DNA from: Vulcanimicrobium alpinum
GTDB lineage: Bacteria > Vulcanimicrobiota > Vulcanimicrobiia > Vulcanimicrobiales > Vulcanimicrobiaceae
DNA: 64,000 nucleotides
Assembly: GCF_027923555.1 (NCBI RefSeq)
Contig: NZ_AP025523.1
Span: 1,612,001-1,676,000 of the forward strand
Reading direction: 5' to 3'
A model generated the notes under the pieces. That model made no database searches and was not told the DNA's origin. It was given only the letters and a program-made list of their open reading frames with translations. This document shows, piece by piece, positions 1-7,689 of the stretch. Made by a program: the position numbers and the translations under genes. Every line of letters starts with the position of its first letter. The stretch's first letter is position 1.

Positions 1-126
1 GTGCTGGCGCAGCGAGGGAACATCGACGACCACGTCGGTTTTGTAGGCGAGGTAGGGCGGCGCTTGCGCGTACGCTGCAGCCGCGGCGTTCGCAGCCTGA
101 CGAAAGGCGACGTCGGCGGCGATCAT
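1..126 (-). CDS. partial hypothetical protein, N-terminal 42 codons
   Basis: The minus strand is open from an ATG at 126 to the window edge, so only the first 42 residues are visible and the gene continues beyond position 1. The peptide begins MIAADVAFRQAANAAAAAY and continues with a hydrophilic YLAYKTDVVVDVPS segment, which looks like real protein rather than a GC-rich shadow frame. It is transcribed divergently from the heme-binding-like gene at 175, leaving about 48 bases for both promoters. The family is not recognised and no clear ribosome binding site is seen, so the start is tentative. Confidence 0.4.
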   Translation of the reverse strand, partial: MIAADVAFRQAANAAAAAYAQAPPYLAYKTDVVVDVPSLRQH

Positions 127-174
127 GCGCGCTCGCAGGGGAGGGCCGGAGAAGCGTGCGAAAGCGGCGTCATC

Positions 175-606
175 GTGTCGGACTCTTCGCGTTCAACGTA
201 TACCGCTACCGCTCCGTTCCTCACCCTCGCCGGCGCGCGCGCCGTTGTCGACGCGGCGCTCGCCGAATCCGAGCGGATCGGCGTCCCGCAGAACGTCGCG
301 GTCGTCGACGCCGGCGGAAACCTGCTCGCGTTCGCGCGCGGGGACGGGGCGCGCATCGCCTCGATCTCGATCGCGATCACGAAGGCCGTCTCCGCGGCCA
401 CGCGCAAGCGCGCAACCGCCGACGAAGGCGGCGGCGATCCGATCGCCACGATTCGCAGCGCGCTGGCCGCCGACCGCGTGACGGGGATCGGCGGCGGGAT
501 CCCGCTGGTGGTCGACGGTTACGTCGTCGGCGGGGTGGGCGCCTCAAGCGGCGCGATCGATGAGGATACGCAGGTCGCGCTCGCCGGAGCCGCCGCGCTC
601 GGCTGA
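175..606 (+). CDS. GlcG/HbpS-type heme-binding-like protein (DUF336)
   Basis: A protein of 143 aa when started at the GTG at 175. It carries the GlcG/HbpS pattern: an N-terminal helix with LAGARAVVDAALAESER, then VAVVDAGGNLLAFARGDGA, then a glycine-rich end with GIPLVVDGYVVGGVGASSG. Members of this family bind heme or serve as small accessory proteins beside oxidoreductases; no enzyme partner lies next to it here, so its role is open. The frame stays open to position 1, but the upstream part lacks family similarity and overlaps a credible divergent gene, which is why the GTG at 175 was chosen. Confidence 0.8.
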   Translation: MSDSSRSTYTATAPFLTLAGARAVVDAALAESERIGVPQNVAVVDAGGNLLAFARGDGARIASISIAITKAVSAATRKRATADEGGGDPIATIRSALAADRVTGIGGGIPLVVDGYVVGGVGASSGAIDEDTQVALAGAAALG

Positions 607-628
607 CGGCCGCCGGCGGCATTTCGTC

Positions 629-1039
629 CTACGGGCGATACGTGCCGAACGACCACCAGTAGTCTTCGCAGTCGTACGCCGCGTATTCGCGCGAGCCGTA
701 GTTGTCGCGCGGTTCGATCGCGATGCGCGCGCCGGCGGCGCGGGCGCGCGCGCAGTGCGCATCGGGATCGGCGACGTAGACGTAGATCGATCCGGTGATC
801 CCGCCGAGGGCGCGCGGCGTGCGTGCCGGGTAGTCGCCGCCCTCGCGCGCGCTGCCGAGCATCAGCACGGCCCCGTTGAGGGTGAGCTGGGCATGGGCGA
901 CCCCGCCGTCGGGGGTGTCATAAACGAGCTGCGTTTCGAAGCCGAAGGCCTCGCACAGCCAGCGGATCGCGGCGCGGGCGTCGGCGTAGCGCTGCGCCGG
1001 ATACAGGACCTGTGTCGTGGAGATGACCGGTTGGCTCAT
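629..1039 (-). CDS. VOC-superfamily (glyoxalase/bleomycin-resistance-like) protein
   Basis: A 136-aa protein with the paired beta-alpha-beta-beta-beta layout of the vicinal oxygen chelate fold. It shows a first module around YADARAAIRWLCEAFGFE and VAHAQLTLNGAVLMLG, and a second around SIYVYVADPDAHCARARAAGA, ending with DNYGSREYAAYDCEDYWWSF. It is closest in style to the PhnB/YdcE-like subgroup often annotated only as VOC family. The substrate cannot be told from sequence. It lies 9 bases downstream of an AraC-type regulator on the same strand. The ATG is preceded by a TAGGAT box only 6 bases away, which suggests a leaderless transcript. Confidence 0.85.
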   Translation of the reverse strand: MSQPVISTTQVLYPAQRYADARAAIRWLCEAFGFETQLVYDTPDGGVAHAQLTLNGAVLMLGSAREGGDYPARTPRALGGITGSIYVYVADPDAHCARARAAGARIAIEPRDNYGSREYAAYDCEDYWWSFGTYRP

Positions 1040-1045
1040 GGGACG

Positions 1046-1051
1046 ATCCTA
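1046..1051 (-). promoter_or_regulatory. candidate -10 box for a leaderless VOC transcript
   Basis: On the minus strand TAGGAT ends 6 bases before the ATG at 1039, which would place transcription initiation at or next to the start codon. No convincing -35 hexamer or Shine-Dalgarno sequence is seen. The same arrangement recurs before the genes starting at 21851, 24844 and 47618. Confidence 0.4.
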
Positions 1052-1942
1052 CATCGCCGCCGCCGGCTCGTCTTGGAAAATCTGCTCCGCGATGCTGGCG
1101 CTGTGTGGAAAGTGCCGGGCACGGCGGAACTGCTGCGGCGTCATCCCGGCGTGCACGCGGAACTCCGCGTTGAGATGCGGCTGATCGTAGTAGCCGGCGC
1201 GCAGTGCGATCTCGCCGAGCGATGCCGGCGAGTGCTGCACCAGCTCGAGCGCGTTGCGAAACCGGACGAGCCTCGCGAAGCGCTTCGGCGCGACGCCGAC
1301 CTGATCGCGGAACGCGGCGGTAAATCGCGAGCGCGAGCGGTCGCTCAGCGCGTCCAGATCCGCGATCGCGTCGGCCCCACCGCCCTCGACGATCGCCCGC
1401 AGGGCGCGCACGACCGGCGCCGCCGGGTCGCTCCCGCGTTCGAGCCGCGACGCGACCCAGGCGATCGCCGCGCGGACGCAGGCGCCGTCGTCCCGGGCGC
1501 CGGCGCAGCGTTCGCCGAGCTCCGCCGCCGCCCGCCCGATGACGTCGTGCAGGTCGAGATCGCGCTCCGTGAGGGCGTGCAGCGACGTGCGCAGCAGCCG
1601 GAACGCGCCGGTGGGGACGAGCTGGATCCCCAGCACCCGCACCGCCCGCTCCGGCGCGAGGATCGCGGTCGTCCCGGTACGCAGTCCGCTGATGCTCAGC
1701 GGCGGATACGGATCGCACGGGCCCGGGCCGGCGGGGCGATAGCGCGCGTCGCGGTCCCCGTCGAGCTGCGCGACGATCTGCACGCTGCCGTCGGGGAAAA
1801 CGCGTTCTCCTGGGAGCGCCGTGCGGCCCGAGAAGAGCCAAATGCGCTCGAGCACGTCGGCAAGCGGATCGGCGGCGTGCGGCGTGAAGTGCGTGACGGT
1901 CCAGACACCGAGCGCGGACTCGGTCCGCGTGGTCGCGATCAT
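1049..1942 (-). CDS. AraC-family transcriptional regulator
   Basis: A 297-aa protein. The C-terminal part (about residues 190-285) is an AraC double helix-turn-helix with DLDALSDRSRSRFTAAFRDQ, VGVAPKRFARLVRFRNAL and a second helix pair SLGEIALRAGYYDQPHLNAEF, ending in the family signature GMTPQQFRR. The N-terminal domain resembles the cupin-like sensing half seen in regulators of this type (VWTVTHFTPHAADPLADVLERIW, FPDGSVQIV). The ligand is unknown. It is transcribed toward the VOC gene 9 bases downstream, so it may control or share a transcript with that gene. It is divergent from the MaoC gene at 2002. Confidence 0.88.
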   Translation of the reverse strand: MIATTRTESALGVWTVTHFTPHAADPLADVLERIWLFSGRTALPGERVFPDGSVQIVAQLDGDRDARYRPAGPGPCDPYPPLSISGLRTGTTAILAPERAVRVLGIQLVPTGAFRLLRTSLHALTERDLDLHDVIGRAAAELGERCAGARDDGACVRAAIAWVASRLERGSDPAAPVVRALRAIVEGGGADAIADLDALSDRSRSRFTAAFRDQVGVAPKRFARLVRFRNALELVQHSPASLGEIALRAGYYDQPHLNAEFRVHAGMTPQQFRRARHFPHSASIAEQIFQDEPAAAM

Positions 1943-2001
1943 CGTGGGCGCCGTCTTCCCGGCAGGTCGCCGCGACGCCCGCCGTGCAATCGAAGCCTTT
2001 C

Positions 2002-2430
2002 ATGGCGGGCATCGGGATCAAATCATTCGAGGAGTTTCGCATCGGGGACACCGCGACGTTTTCCAAGACGATCACCGATGCCGAGATCACGCTCTTCGCG
2101 GCGGTCAGCGGCGACCACTATCCGCTCCACGTCGACGAAGAGTACGCGAAGACGACGCGCTTCGGGCGCCGCGCGGCGCACGGGATGCTCAGCGCGAGCC
2201 TGCTCTCGACGGTGCAGGGGATGATCCTCCAGCGCCCCGGCGGCATCTATGTCGAGCAGACGCTGCACTTTCGCCGGCCGGTCTTCGTCGGCGACACGCT
2301 GACGGCGACCAGCGAGGTGACCGAACTGCTCCCCGAACAGCGCCGTTTTCGCTGCAAGACGACGGTGGTGAACCAGCGCGGCGAGGTCGTCGTCGACGGG
2401 CAGGCGCTGCTGCAGAAGGACGAGCGCTGA
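2002..2430 (+). CDS. MaoC-like (R)-specific enoyl-CoA hydratase/dehydratase
   Basis: A 142-aa single hot-dog domain. Residues EEFRIGDTATFSKTITDAE and the hydratase-2 motif region FAAVSGDHYPLHVDEEYA with the conserved D and H are followed by GRRAAHGMLSASLLS, which is typical of MaoC/PhaJ proteins that hydrate trans-2-enoyl-CoA to (R)-3-hydroxyacyl-CoA. Its substrate could be a fatty-acid or polyhydroxyalkanoate intermediate; nothing nearby decides this. The ATG at 2002 is preferred; an in-frame GTG at 1984 would add six residues. Confidence 0.85.
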   Translation: MAGIGIKSFEEFRIGDTATFSKTITDAEITLFAAVSGDHYPLHVDEEYAKTTRFGRRAAHGMLSASLLSTVQGMILQRPGGIYVEQTLHFRRPVFVGDTLTATSEVTELLPEQRRFRCKTTVVNQRGEVVVDGQALLQKDER

Positions 2431-2434
2431 ACCG

Positions 2435-2995
2435 ATGACGATGATCTCGCTGAGCGATCCGGCGTGGGAGAACTACACCGACTGCTACGGCTCTGGTCTG
2501 CGCGTCGCCGAGTGCCTGCGCGCGCTTGCCGCCGATCCGTTCCAAACCGGCGAGGCCGGCGACGGGAGCGTGTGGTCGCAGTTGTGGTCGCGGCTCGCGC
2601 ACGACGGAGATGTGTATCTCGCCGCGTACGCCGCGGTGCCGCACTTGGTGCAGATCGGCGCGGGGATCGTCGCCGACGAACATGCGGCGATCCCGCTCGA
2701 CTACCTTCACTTGCCGGCGTGGGTCGAGATCGTGCGCCTCACCACCGACGAAGCCCCGGAACTGCCCGACGAGCTCGCGGCGGCGTATCACGATGCGATC
2801 GGCGCGCTCGACGATCTCGCGATCGGCTACGCGCTGCGCAGTTCCGACATCGACGTCGCGCGCGTCGCGTCGGCCGCCCTGCTCGTCGCACGCGGCGACG
2901 CGGCGCGCGCCGAGGTCGTGCTCGATTGGGACGACGACGACATCGCGCAGGCGCAGCAGTACCTCGTGGACGGGCCCGCATTCGGGATGAATTGA
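2435..2995 (+). CDS. hypothetical protein with HEAT-like helices
   Basis: A 186-aa acidic, helix-rich protein starting 4 bases after the MaoC gene. It carries a region VWSQLWSRLAHDGDVYLAAY followed by AAVPHLVQIGAG, a pattern seen in HEAT-repeat-like proteins of unknown function, some of which sit near polymorphic toxin systems. The C-terminal half contains paired helices and a DWDDDDI stretch. No catalytic motif or signal peptide is visible. Its stop codon overlaps the TTG start of the methyltransferase downstream, so the two are probably translated together. I do not assign a function. Confidence 0.7.
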   Translation: MTMISLSDPAWENYTDCYGSGLRVAECLRALAADPFQTGEAGDGSVWSQLWSRLAHDGDVYLAAYAAVPHLVQIGAGIVADEHAAIPLDYLHLPAWVEIVRLTTDEAPELPDELAAAYHDAIGALDDLAIGYALRSSDIDVARVASAALLVARGDAARAEVVLDWDDDDIAQAQQYLVDGPAFGMN

Positions 2996-3687
2996 GCGAC
3001 CTGTACGACGATCCGGCGCTGGCGGCGTCGTACGCGCGCACGACGGCGGCGAACGTCTACAACGCGTGCTACGAGCGGCCCGCGCTCCGCGCCGCGGCGG
3101 GTGACGTCGCCGGCCGCGATCTGCTCGACGCGGGCTGTGCGGCGGGAGAGCACGCGGAATGGTTCGCGGCGCATGGTGCGCGCGTCGTCGCCGTCGATGC
3201 GAGCGCGGCGATGGTTGCGCTGGCGCGCGAACGGCTCGGCGTGCGGGCGCGCGTCGAGCGCGCGGATCTCGCCGCGCCGTTGCCGTTCGACGATGCGTCG
3301 TTCGATCTGGTCGTGTCTTCGCTGACGATGCATTATCTGCCGGAGTGGCTGCCTGCGCTGCGTGAGTTCGCACGCGTTTTGCGCCCCGGCGGGTGGTTCG
3401 TGATGTCGACGCATCATCCGTTTATCACGATCGGTCAGGTGCCGGAGTACTTCGGCGTCCATCGCGTCGAGGAAGCGTGGACCAGCTTCGCGCCCGAGCC
3501 GGTGCGCGTGCGGTTCTATCATCGCCCGTTCGAGCGGATCCTCGGCGATCTGCAGGCGGCCGGGTTCGCGATCCGCGCGGTGCGGGAGCCGCAGCCGGTT
3601 CCCGAAGCCGCCGAGCGCGATCCCGCCGCGGCGGAGCGCCTGCGGCGCGAGCCCGTCTTTCTGATCGTCGACGCGCAGCGCGCGTAA
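2992..3687 (+). CDS. class I SAM-dependent methyltransferase
   Basis: A 231-aa protein with the Rossmann-type methyltransferase core: motif I LLDAGCAAGEHAEWF, an acidic ribose-binding residue in VVAVDASAAM, motif III LPFDDASFDLVVSSLTMHYL, and RVLRPGGWFVMSTHHPF. This is the methyltransferase type 11 pattern and the acceptor is unknown. The TTG start at 2992 overlaps the previous stop (TTGA), the usual mark of translational coupling. The reading frame is open far upstream, but only the part after 2992 has family similarity. Confidence 0.85.
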   Translation: MSDLYDDPALAASYARTTAANVYNACYERPALRAAAGDVAGRDLLDAGCAAGEHAEWFAAHGARVVAVDASAAMVALARERLGVRARVERADLAAPLPFDDASFDLVVSSLTMHYLPEWLPALREFARVLRPGGWFVMSTHHPFITIGQVPEYFGVHRVEEAWTSFAPEPVRVRFYHRPFERILGDLQAAGFAIRAVREPQPVPEAAERDPAAAERLRREPVFLIVDAQRA

Positions 3688-3696
3688 TCGATGTGT

Positions 3697-3785
3697 CCCG
3701 CTGAGCTTGTCGAAGCGCCGCCGGATCCGAGCACGAAGTTCTTCCCGCCGTGAGCGATGCGGGCTGCGCTTCGACAAGCTCAGCG
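3697..3785. repeat. long inverted repeat between convergent genes
   Basis: A perfect 20-base inverted repeat has arms at 3699-3718 (CGCTGAGCTTGTCGAAGCGC) and 3766-3785, separated by 47 bases. It sits in the 128-base gap between two convergent genes, where it could stop transcription from both sides or act as a REP-like palindrome. The CTTCGACAAGCTCAG core is a form I know from dispersed intergenic palindromes in several high-GC genomes. The flank CAGCGTGACG also occurs in the hairpin after glnA. Confidence 0.75.
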
Positions 3786-3815
3786 TGACGGGCGTTGCAC
3801 TCGCGTGACGCGCGA

Positions 3816-4490
3816 TCAGTCGAAGAGCGTCGGTGCCTCAGCCTGCTCGACGAACGGTTCGATGCAGCGCGCGTCCTCGAAGGCGTGATGGTTCATCGCC
3901 GGCGTGACCGAATAGCCGCGCATTGCGGCGGGATCGAACGGGGCGATCGCCGCGAGCGCGTCCCCGACGTCGCCGTGCAGCCACGCGTCGAGCGCGTCGC
4001 CGGCGAGGATCGCCGGCATCCGGTCGTGGATGCTGGCCAGCAGCGCGTTCGGCTCGCAGGTGACGATCGTGCAGGTTTCCAGCCGCGTGTCGTTGCGTTT
4101 CCAGCGCTCGTAGAGCCCGGCGAACGCGAACGGCGCGCCGTCGGCGAGGATGAAGCGAAGGGGACGGCGGTTTCCTTTGCTGCCCGTCCACTCGTAGAAG
4201 CCGTCGGCGAAGATCGCACAGCGGCGTGACTCCAACGCGCCGCGGAATGCCGGTTTCTCGGCCAGCGTTTCGACCCGAGCGTTGATCAGCCGCTGGCCGA
4301 TTGACGGATCGTCGGCCCAAGCCGGAACGAGCCCCCAGCGCAGCGTCGTCAGCTCGCCGTCGGCGCGCGCAGCGAGAACGTCCTGTGTCGGCGCGATGTT
4401 GTAGCGGCGCGGGTACGGGGTCCGCGAGCGGACGCCCGGATACCGCTCGGAGAGCCGGCCGGGATCGCTCAGCGAGAAGCGGGCGCACAT
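3816..4490 (-). CDS. yedK: SOS-associated peptidase / abasic-site crosslinker, YedK (HMCES/SRAP family)
   Basis: A 224-aa SRAP-domain protein. YedK/HMCES caps abasic sites in single-stranded DNA by forming a thiazolidine link through its N-terminal cysteine. The start at 4490 is fixed by the chemistry: MCARFSLSD puts the catalytic Cys at position 2. Other family marks are visible: RRYNIAPTQ, RWGLVPAWADD, INARVETL with the active-site Asn, CAIFADGFYEW with the Glu, and IHDRMPAIL with the His. It is divergent from the response-regulator gene 76 bases away. No LexA-like box was identified. Confidence 0.93.
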   Translation of the reverse strand: MCARFSLSDPGRLSERYPGVRSRTPYPRRYNIAPTQDVLAARADGELTTLRWGLVPAWADDPSIGQRLINARVETLAEKPAFRGALESRRCAIFADGFYEWTGSKGNRRPLRFILADGAPFAFAGLYERWKRNDTRLETCTIVTCEPNALLASIHDRMPAILAGDALDAWLHGDVGDALAAIAPFDPAAMRGYSVTPAMNHHAFEDARCIEPFVEQAEAPTLFD

Positions 4491-4566
4491 GGTGACCGTG
4501 TTCGCGCGCGGGAGGCCGGTGCCCCGCGTCAGACTACGCGTGCGGCCGGAGGGCACCGTAGGCGGC

Positions 4567-5253
4567 ATGACGATGACGCGCGTCGTGGTTGCGGAAGACG
4601 ATCTCGCGATTCGCGAACTGCTGGTCCATCAGCTCGAACGCGAAGGATTCCGCTGCGAACAGGCGCACGACGGTCCCGCTGCGCTGCGCGCGGCGCGCGC
4701 GGGCGCGGACGTGCTGGTGCTCGACGTGGGTCTGCCCGTCGTCGACGGTTTCGAGATCGTGCGTACGCTGCGCCGCGAAGGCCGTGCGTTGCCGATCCTC
4801 GTGCTCACCGCGCGCACCGACGAGGTCGACCGCGTCGTCGGGCTGGAGATCGGCGCCGATGACTACGTCACCAAACCGTTCTCGCCGCGCGAACTCGTCG
4901 CGCGCGTCAAGGCGCTCGGACGGCGGATCGGCGCGGTCCCGAAGCAGGCGTTCGCGCTGCTCACCTTCGACCGGCTCGAGATCGACGAAGCGGCACGCGA
5001 GGCGCGCGTCGACGGTGCCGGCATCGGGTTGAAGCCGCGCGAGTTCGCCCTGCTGCTGGAACTCGCCACGCACGCCGGTGTCGCGATGTCGCGGGCGACC
5101 CTGCTCGAGCGGGTGTGGGGCTTCGACTTCGAGGGCGACGAGCGCACGGTCGACGTGCACGTCCGGCGTCTGCGGGCAAAGCTCGAGGAGGACGCACGGC
5201 TGCCCCGTCTCCTGCGGACGGTACACGGTTTCGGCTACAAGTTTGCGCGCTGA
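4567..5253 (+). CDS. OmpR/PhoB-type response regulator
   Basis: A 228-aa two-component regulator. The receiver domain has the acidic pair E10/D11, the phosphoacceptor D53 in VLVLDVGLP, T81 in LTAR and K103 in DYVTKPFSPREL. The C-terminal winged helix (about residues 130-226) has LKPREFALLLELATH and DVHVRRLRAKLE, ending in VHGFGYKF, which is the OmpR DNA-binding module. The ATG at 4567 gives a normal N-terminus. The last 11 bases overlap the histidine-kinase gene, so the pair is co-translated. Targets are not known. Confidence 0.93.
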   Translation: MTMTRVVVAEDDLAIRELLVHQLEREGFRCEQAHDGPAALRAARAGADVLVLDVGLPVVDGFEIVRTLRREGRALPILVLTARTDEVDRVVGLEIGADDYVTKPFSPRELVARVKALGRRIGAVPKQAFALLTFDRLEIDEAAREARVDGAGIGLKPREFALLLELATHAGVAMSRATLLERVWGFDFEGDERTVDVHVRRLRAKLEEDARLPRLLRTVHGFGYKFAR

Positions 5254-6358
5254 GAAAACGCGTCCGGCGCCGTCCGACGCGCTCGCCCGACGGATCGCCG
5301 CCGCGCCGTCGGCGGTCCCATTGCTGGCGCTGCGTCTCCCCGCACTCGAACGCGTCGCGTGGCGCCGCGGCCGCCGCGCGGCGCGCGCGCTCGAGCGGCG
5401 TGCCGTCGCGGCGTTTTCGCGTGCGGCACGCGAGGTGCTGCGCGCCGGCGATCTGCTGGCGCACGACGACGGCAGCGACGTGTTCCTCGCGGCGCTGGTC
5501 GCACCGACGCGCGACGGGGGCGCCGCCGCGCCGGTCGATGCGCGCTCCGCGCTTGCGCGCATCGCCGCTGCGCTGGAATCGGAGACGCGCCTCGACGTCC
5601 TGACCGGTTGGAGCGTCGCCGATCCGGCGCGCGCAGCGGGGTCGCTCGACGACGTCGTCGACGAAGCGATGCTTCGCGGCGCGCGCGAGCGCGAACGGTA
5701 TGCGTTCTTCTCAGCGCTCGGCCACGAGCTGCGCACGCCCCTTTCGTCGATCCGCGGCTATCTCGAAACGCTGCTCGACGAACGGGACGTCGACGCCGAG
5801 ACGCGGCAGCGCTTCGTCCGCACGGCGTATGACGAGTCGCTGCGCATGACCCGGCTGCTGGAGGGAATGTTCGAGATCTCGCTCCTCGATCTGCGCGCCG
5901 GACCGGCGGAGCGCGCGTGCGCGTCGCTGCGGCAGGCATTGACGACCGCGCGCGAGGCCTGCGCGGCGAACGCCGCCGTGAGCGAGGTGTCGATCCACCT
6001 CGCCGCAGCTCCGGCCGTCGACGTGGCGATCGACGGGGATCGGCTCACGCTCGTCCTCATCAACCTCATCGACAACGCGGTGAAGCATGGGCGCCGCGGC
6101 GGGCGCGTGGTCGTGGGCGTTGACCTCGACGAGCCGCGCTTCGTCCGCGTCAACGTCGACGATGACGGGGCCGGGATCGCCGCGCTCGACCGGGAGCGGG
6201 TCTTCGCGCTCGGCGAACGCGCGACAACGGCGCCGAACGGAACCGGGCTCGGACTCGCCATCGTGCGGCTGATCCTGGAGCGCTCCGGGGGGCGCGTCGA
6301 GCTGACGCACTCGCCCCTCGGAGGTGCGCGATTCATCGTGTCCGTCGCTCGCGCCTAA
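5243..6358 (+). CDS. sensor histidine kinase with an N-terminal GGDEF-like region
   Basis: A 371-aa protein started at a TTG at 5243, inside the end of the response-regulator gene. The kinase core is clear: H161 in ALGHELRTPLSSIRGYL (HisKA), N-box LINLIDNAVKHG, G1 DDDGAGI and G2 NGTGLGLAIV. No membrane segment or standard sensor is seen. The first about 120 residues, with LRAGDLLAHDDGSDVFLAAL, resemble a GGDEF fold that has lost its active-site signature. This is inference from a short pattern. It is presumably the partner of the upstream regulator. The ISL3 element begins right after its stop codon. Confidence 0.85.
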   Translation: MRAEKTRPAPSDALARRIAAAPSAVPLLALRLPALERVAWRRGRRAARALERRAVAAFSRAAREVLRAGDLLAHDDGSDVFLAALVAPTRDGGAAAPVDARSALARIAAALESETRLDVLTGWSVADPARAAGSLDDVVDEAMLRGARERERYAFFSALGHELRTPLSSIRGYLETLLDERDVDAETRQRFVRTAYDESLRMTRLLEGMFEISLLDLRAGPAERACASLRQALTTAREACAANAAVSEVSIHLAAAPAVDVAIDGDRLTLVLINLIDNAVKHGRRGGRVVVGVDLDEPRFVRVNVDDDGAGIAALDRERVFALGERATTAPNGTGLGLAIVRLILERSGGRVELTHSPLGGARFIVSVARA

Positions 6359-6364
6359 CAAAGT
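6357..6364. repeat. left target-site duplication of the ISL3 element
   Basis: The 8 bases AACAAAGT here are repeated exactly at 7654-7661, flanking the element. Eight bases is the usual ISL3 duplication length. The duplication starts inside the TAA stop of the kinase gene. Confidence 0.7.
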
Positions 6365-7653
6365 GGGTCTTCCGGTTTTGTAGTGGGCGGGCGAGAGGAA
6401 ATCGGTCGGCCGTCGTAATGCTACGCCATGCGAGACACCGAATTCATCCGCGGGTTGCTGCGCGTCGAAGATCCTTGGGACGTGACCGAATCAAAGCTCG
6501 ATCTCGAGCGAAATCGGGTCGATGTTCGGCTTGAATGGCAAGGCGCGGGTCGCTGTCCAAAATGCGATCGGGAGTGCCCCAAGCACGATCATCGCGAGCG
6601 CGTCTGGCGTGACCTCGATCTGGCCGGCGACCAACTTTTCTTGCACGCCTCCGTACCCCGGATCGATTGTCCCGAGCACGGCGTCACGACCGTTGCGATT
6701 CCCTGGTCAAGCGGTCGTACCGAGTTTACGTCGCGCTTCGAGCGTTTGGCGATCGCCCTCCTACTCGAGATGTCCGTCGCGGCGGTCGCGCGTCGCTTGG
6801 GCATCAGCTGGGAGCAAGTCGATTCCATTATGCTCCGGGCGGTCGAGCGCGGTAAGCAGCGGCGACTGCCACGTCTTGTGCGGCATCTCGGCATCGACGA
6901 GAAGGCCGTCAAAAAGCGGCATCGGTACTTCACGATCGTGTCCGACTTGGACCGCGGCGAGGTCCTGTGGGTCGGTCGCGGTCGCAAGCGCGAATCGATT
7001 GACGCTTTCTACGACGGCCTTTCGCACGAACAACTTCATGCCATTGAGGGCATCGCGATGGATATGTGGCAGCCGTACTTCGAGTCGACCGTAGCACACG
7101 TGCCCGATGCGGCACGGAAGATCGTCTTCGATAAGTACCACATCACGGCATATCTCACCAAAGCCGTCGATCTCACTCGTCGAGCGATGATGCGTGACAA
7201 GACGCTCGACCGAACGGCATTGAAAGGGACTAAGTATTCCTGGTTGCGCTCGTTTGCGAATCTCGACCGCGACGAACGACGTGATCTGAGCGCCTTGCGG
7301 AGCCAGTACAAACGCCTTGGCCGCGCGTGGTCGATGAAGGAGCACTTTACGGAGTTCTGGCGATATCGGCGTGAGTCCGCAGCGCGTCGTTTCTTTGCCG
7401 ATTGGTACCGGTGGGCGACGCACTCTCAATTGCCCGAAATGATCAGCGTCGCGCGCACGCTCAAACGTCACTTTGCGAACATCATCACGTACATTCGCAA
7501 GCCGATCACCAATGCGGCAGCCGAGAGCCTCAACAGCAAGATCCAAATGATCAAATTCCGCGCGCGCGGCTATCGCAATGAGGGCCGATTTGCAGCGGCG
7601 ATTCTATTCCACTGTGGTGGGCTCGACCTCTTGCCCGCCCACCCGAAGTCCTG
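6365..7653 (+). mobile_element. ISL3-family insertion sequence, about 1.29 kb
   Basis: The element lies between two AACAAAGT direct repeats. Related but imperfect ends can be aligned: the left end contains GGTCTTCCGG and then GTGGGCGGGCGAGAGG (6383-6398), and the right end, read inward, contains GGACTTCGG and then GTGGGCGGGCAAGAGG (7627-7642). The left end carries seven extra bases between the two blocks. One transposase gene fills the element and appears intact. The A of its TGA stop comes from the target duplication. Confidence 0.75.
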
Positions 7654-7654
7654 A
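6428..7654 (+). CDS. ISL3-family transposase
   Basis: A 408-aa transposase. The N-terminus has the ISL3 zinc-binding region (CPKCDRECPKHDHRERVWRD and IDCPEHGV), followed by a helix-turn-helix near SVAAVARRLGISWEQV. The DDE domain starts at HLGIDEKAVKKRHRYFTIVS, continues with AMDMWQPYFES and IVFDKYHI, and ends with the Glu region NAAAESLNSKIQMIK and ARGYRN. The length is normal for the family and no frameshift is visible, so the element may be able to move. Base composition is less GC-rich than in neighbouring chromosomal genes. Confidence 0.93.
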   Translation: MRDTEFIRGLLRVEDPWDVTESKLDLERNRVDVRLEWQGAGRCPKCDRECPKHDHRERVWRDLDLAGDQLFLHASVPRIDCPEHGVTTVAIPWSSGRTEFTSRFERLAIALLLEMSVAAVARRLGISWEQVDSIMLRAVERGKQRRLPRLVRHLGIDEKAVKKRHRYFTIVSDLDRGEVLWVGRGRKRESIDAFYDGLSHEQLHAIEGIAMDMWQPYFESTVAHVPDAARKIVFDKYHITAYLTKAVDLTRRAMMRDKTLDRTALKGTKYSWLRSFANLDRDERRDLSALRSQYKRLGRAWSMKEHFTEFWRYRRESAARRFFADWYRWATHSQLPEMISVARTLKRHFANIITYIRKPITNAAAESLNSKIQMIKFRARGYRNEGRFAAAILFHCGGLDLLPAHPKS

Positions 7655-7661
7655 ACAAAGT
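7654..7661. repeat. right target-site duplication of the ISL3 element
   Basis: An exact copy of AACAAAGT at 6357-6364. Its first base completes the TGA stop codon of the transposase. Confidence 0.7.
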
Positions 7662-7689
7662 ATCTTCTGCGTCGACAGACCGGAGCGGC

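Noticed and set aside
560-2224. Long plus-strand open frame of 554 codons opposite the VOC and AraC genes
   Set aside because: It is Arg/Ala-rich, has no family similarity and lies antisense to two recognisable proteins; a GC-rich shadow frame.
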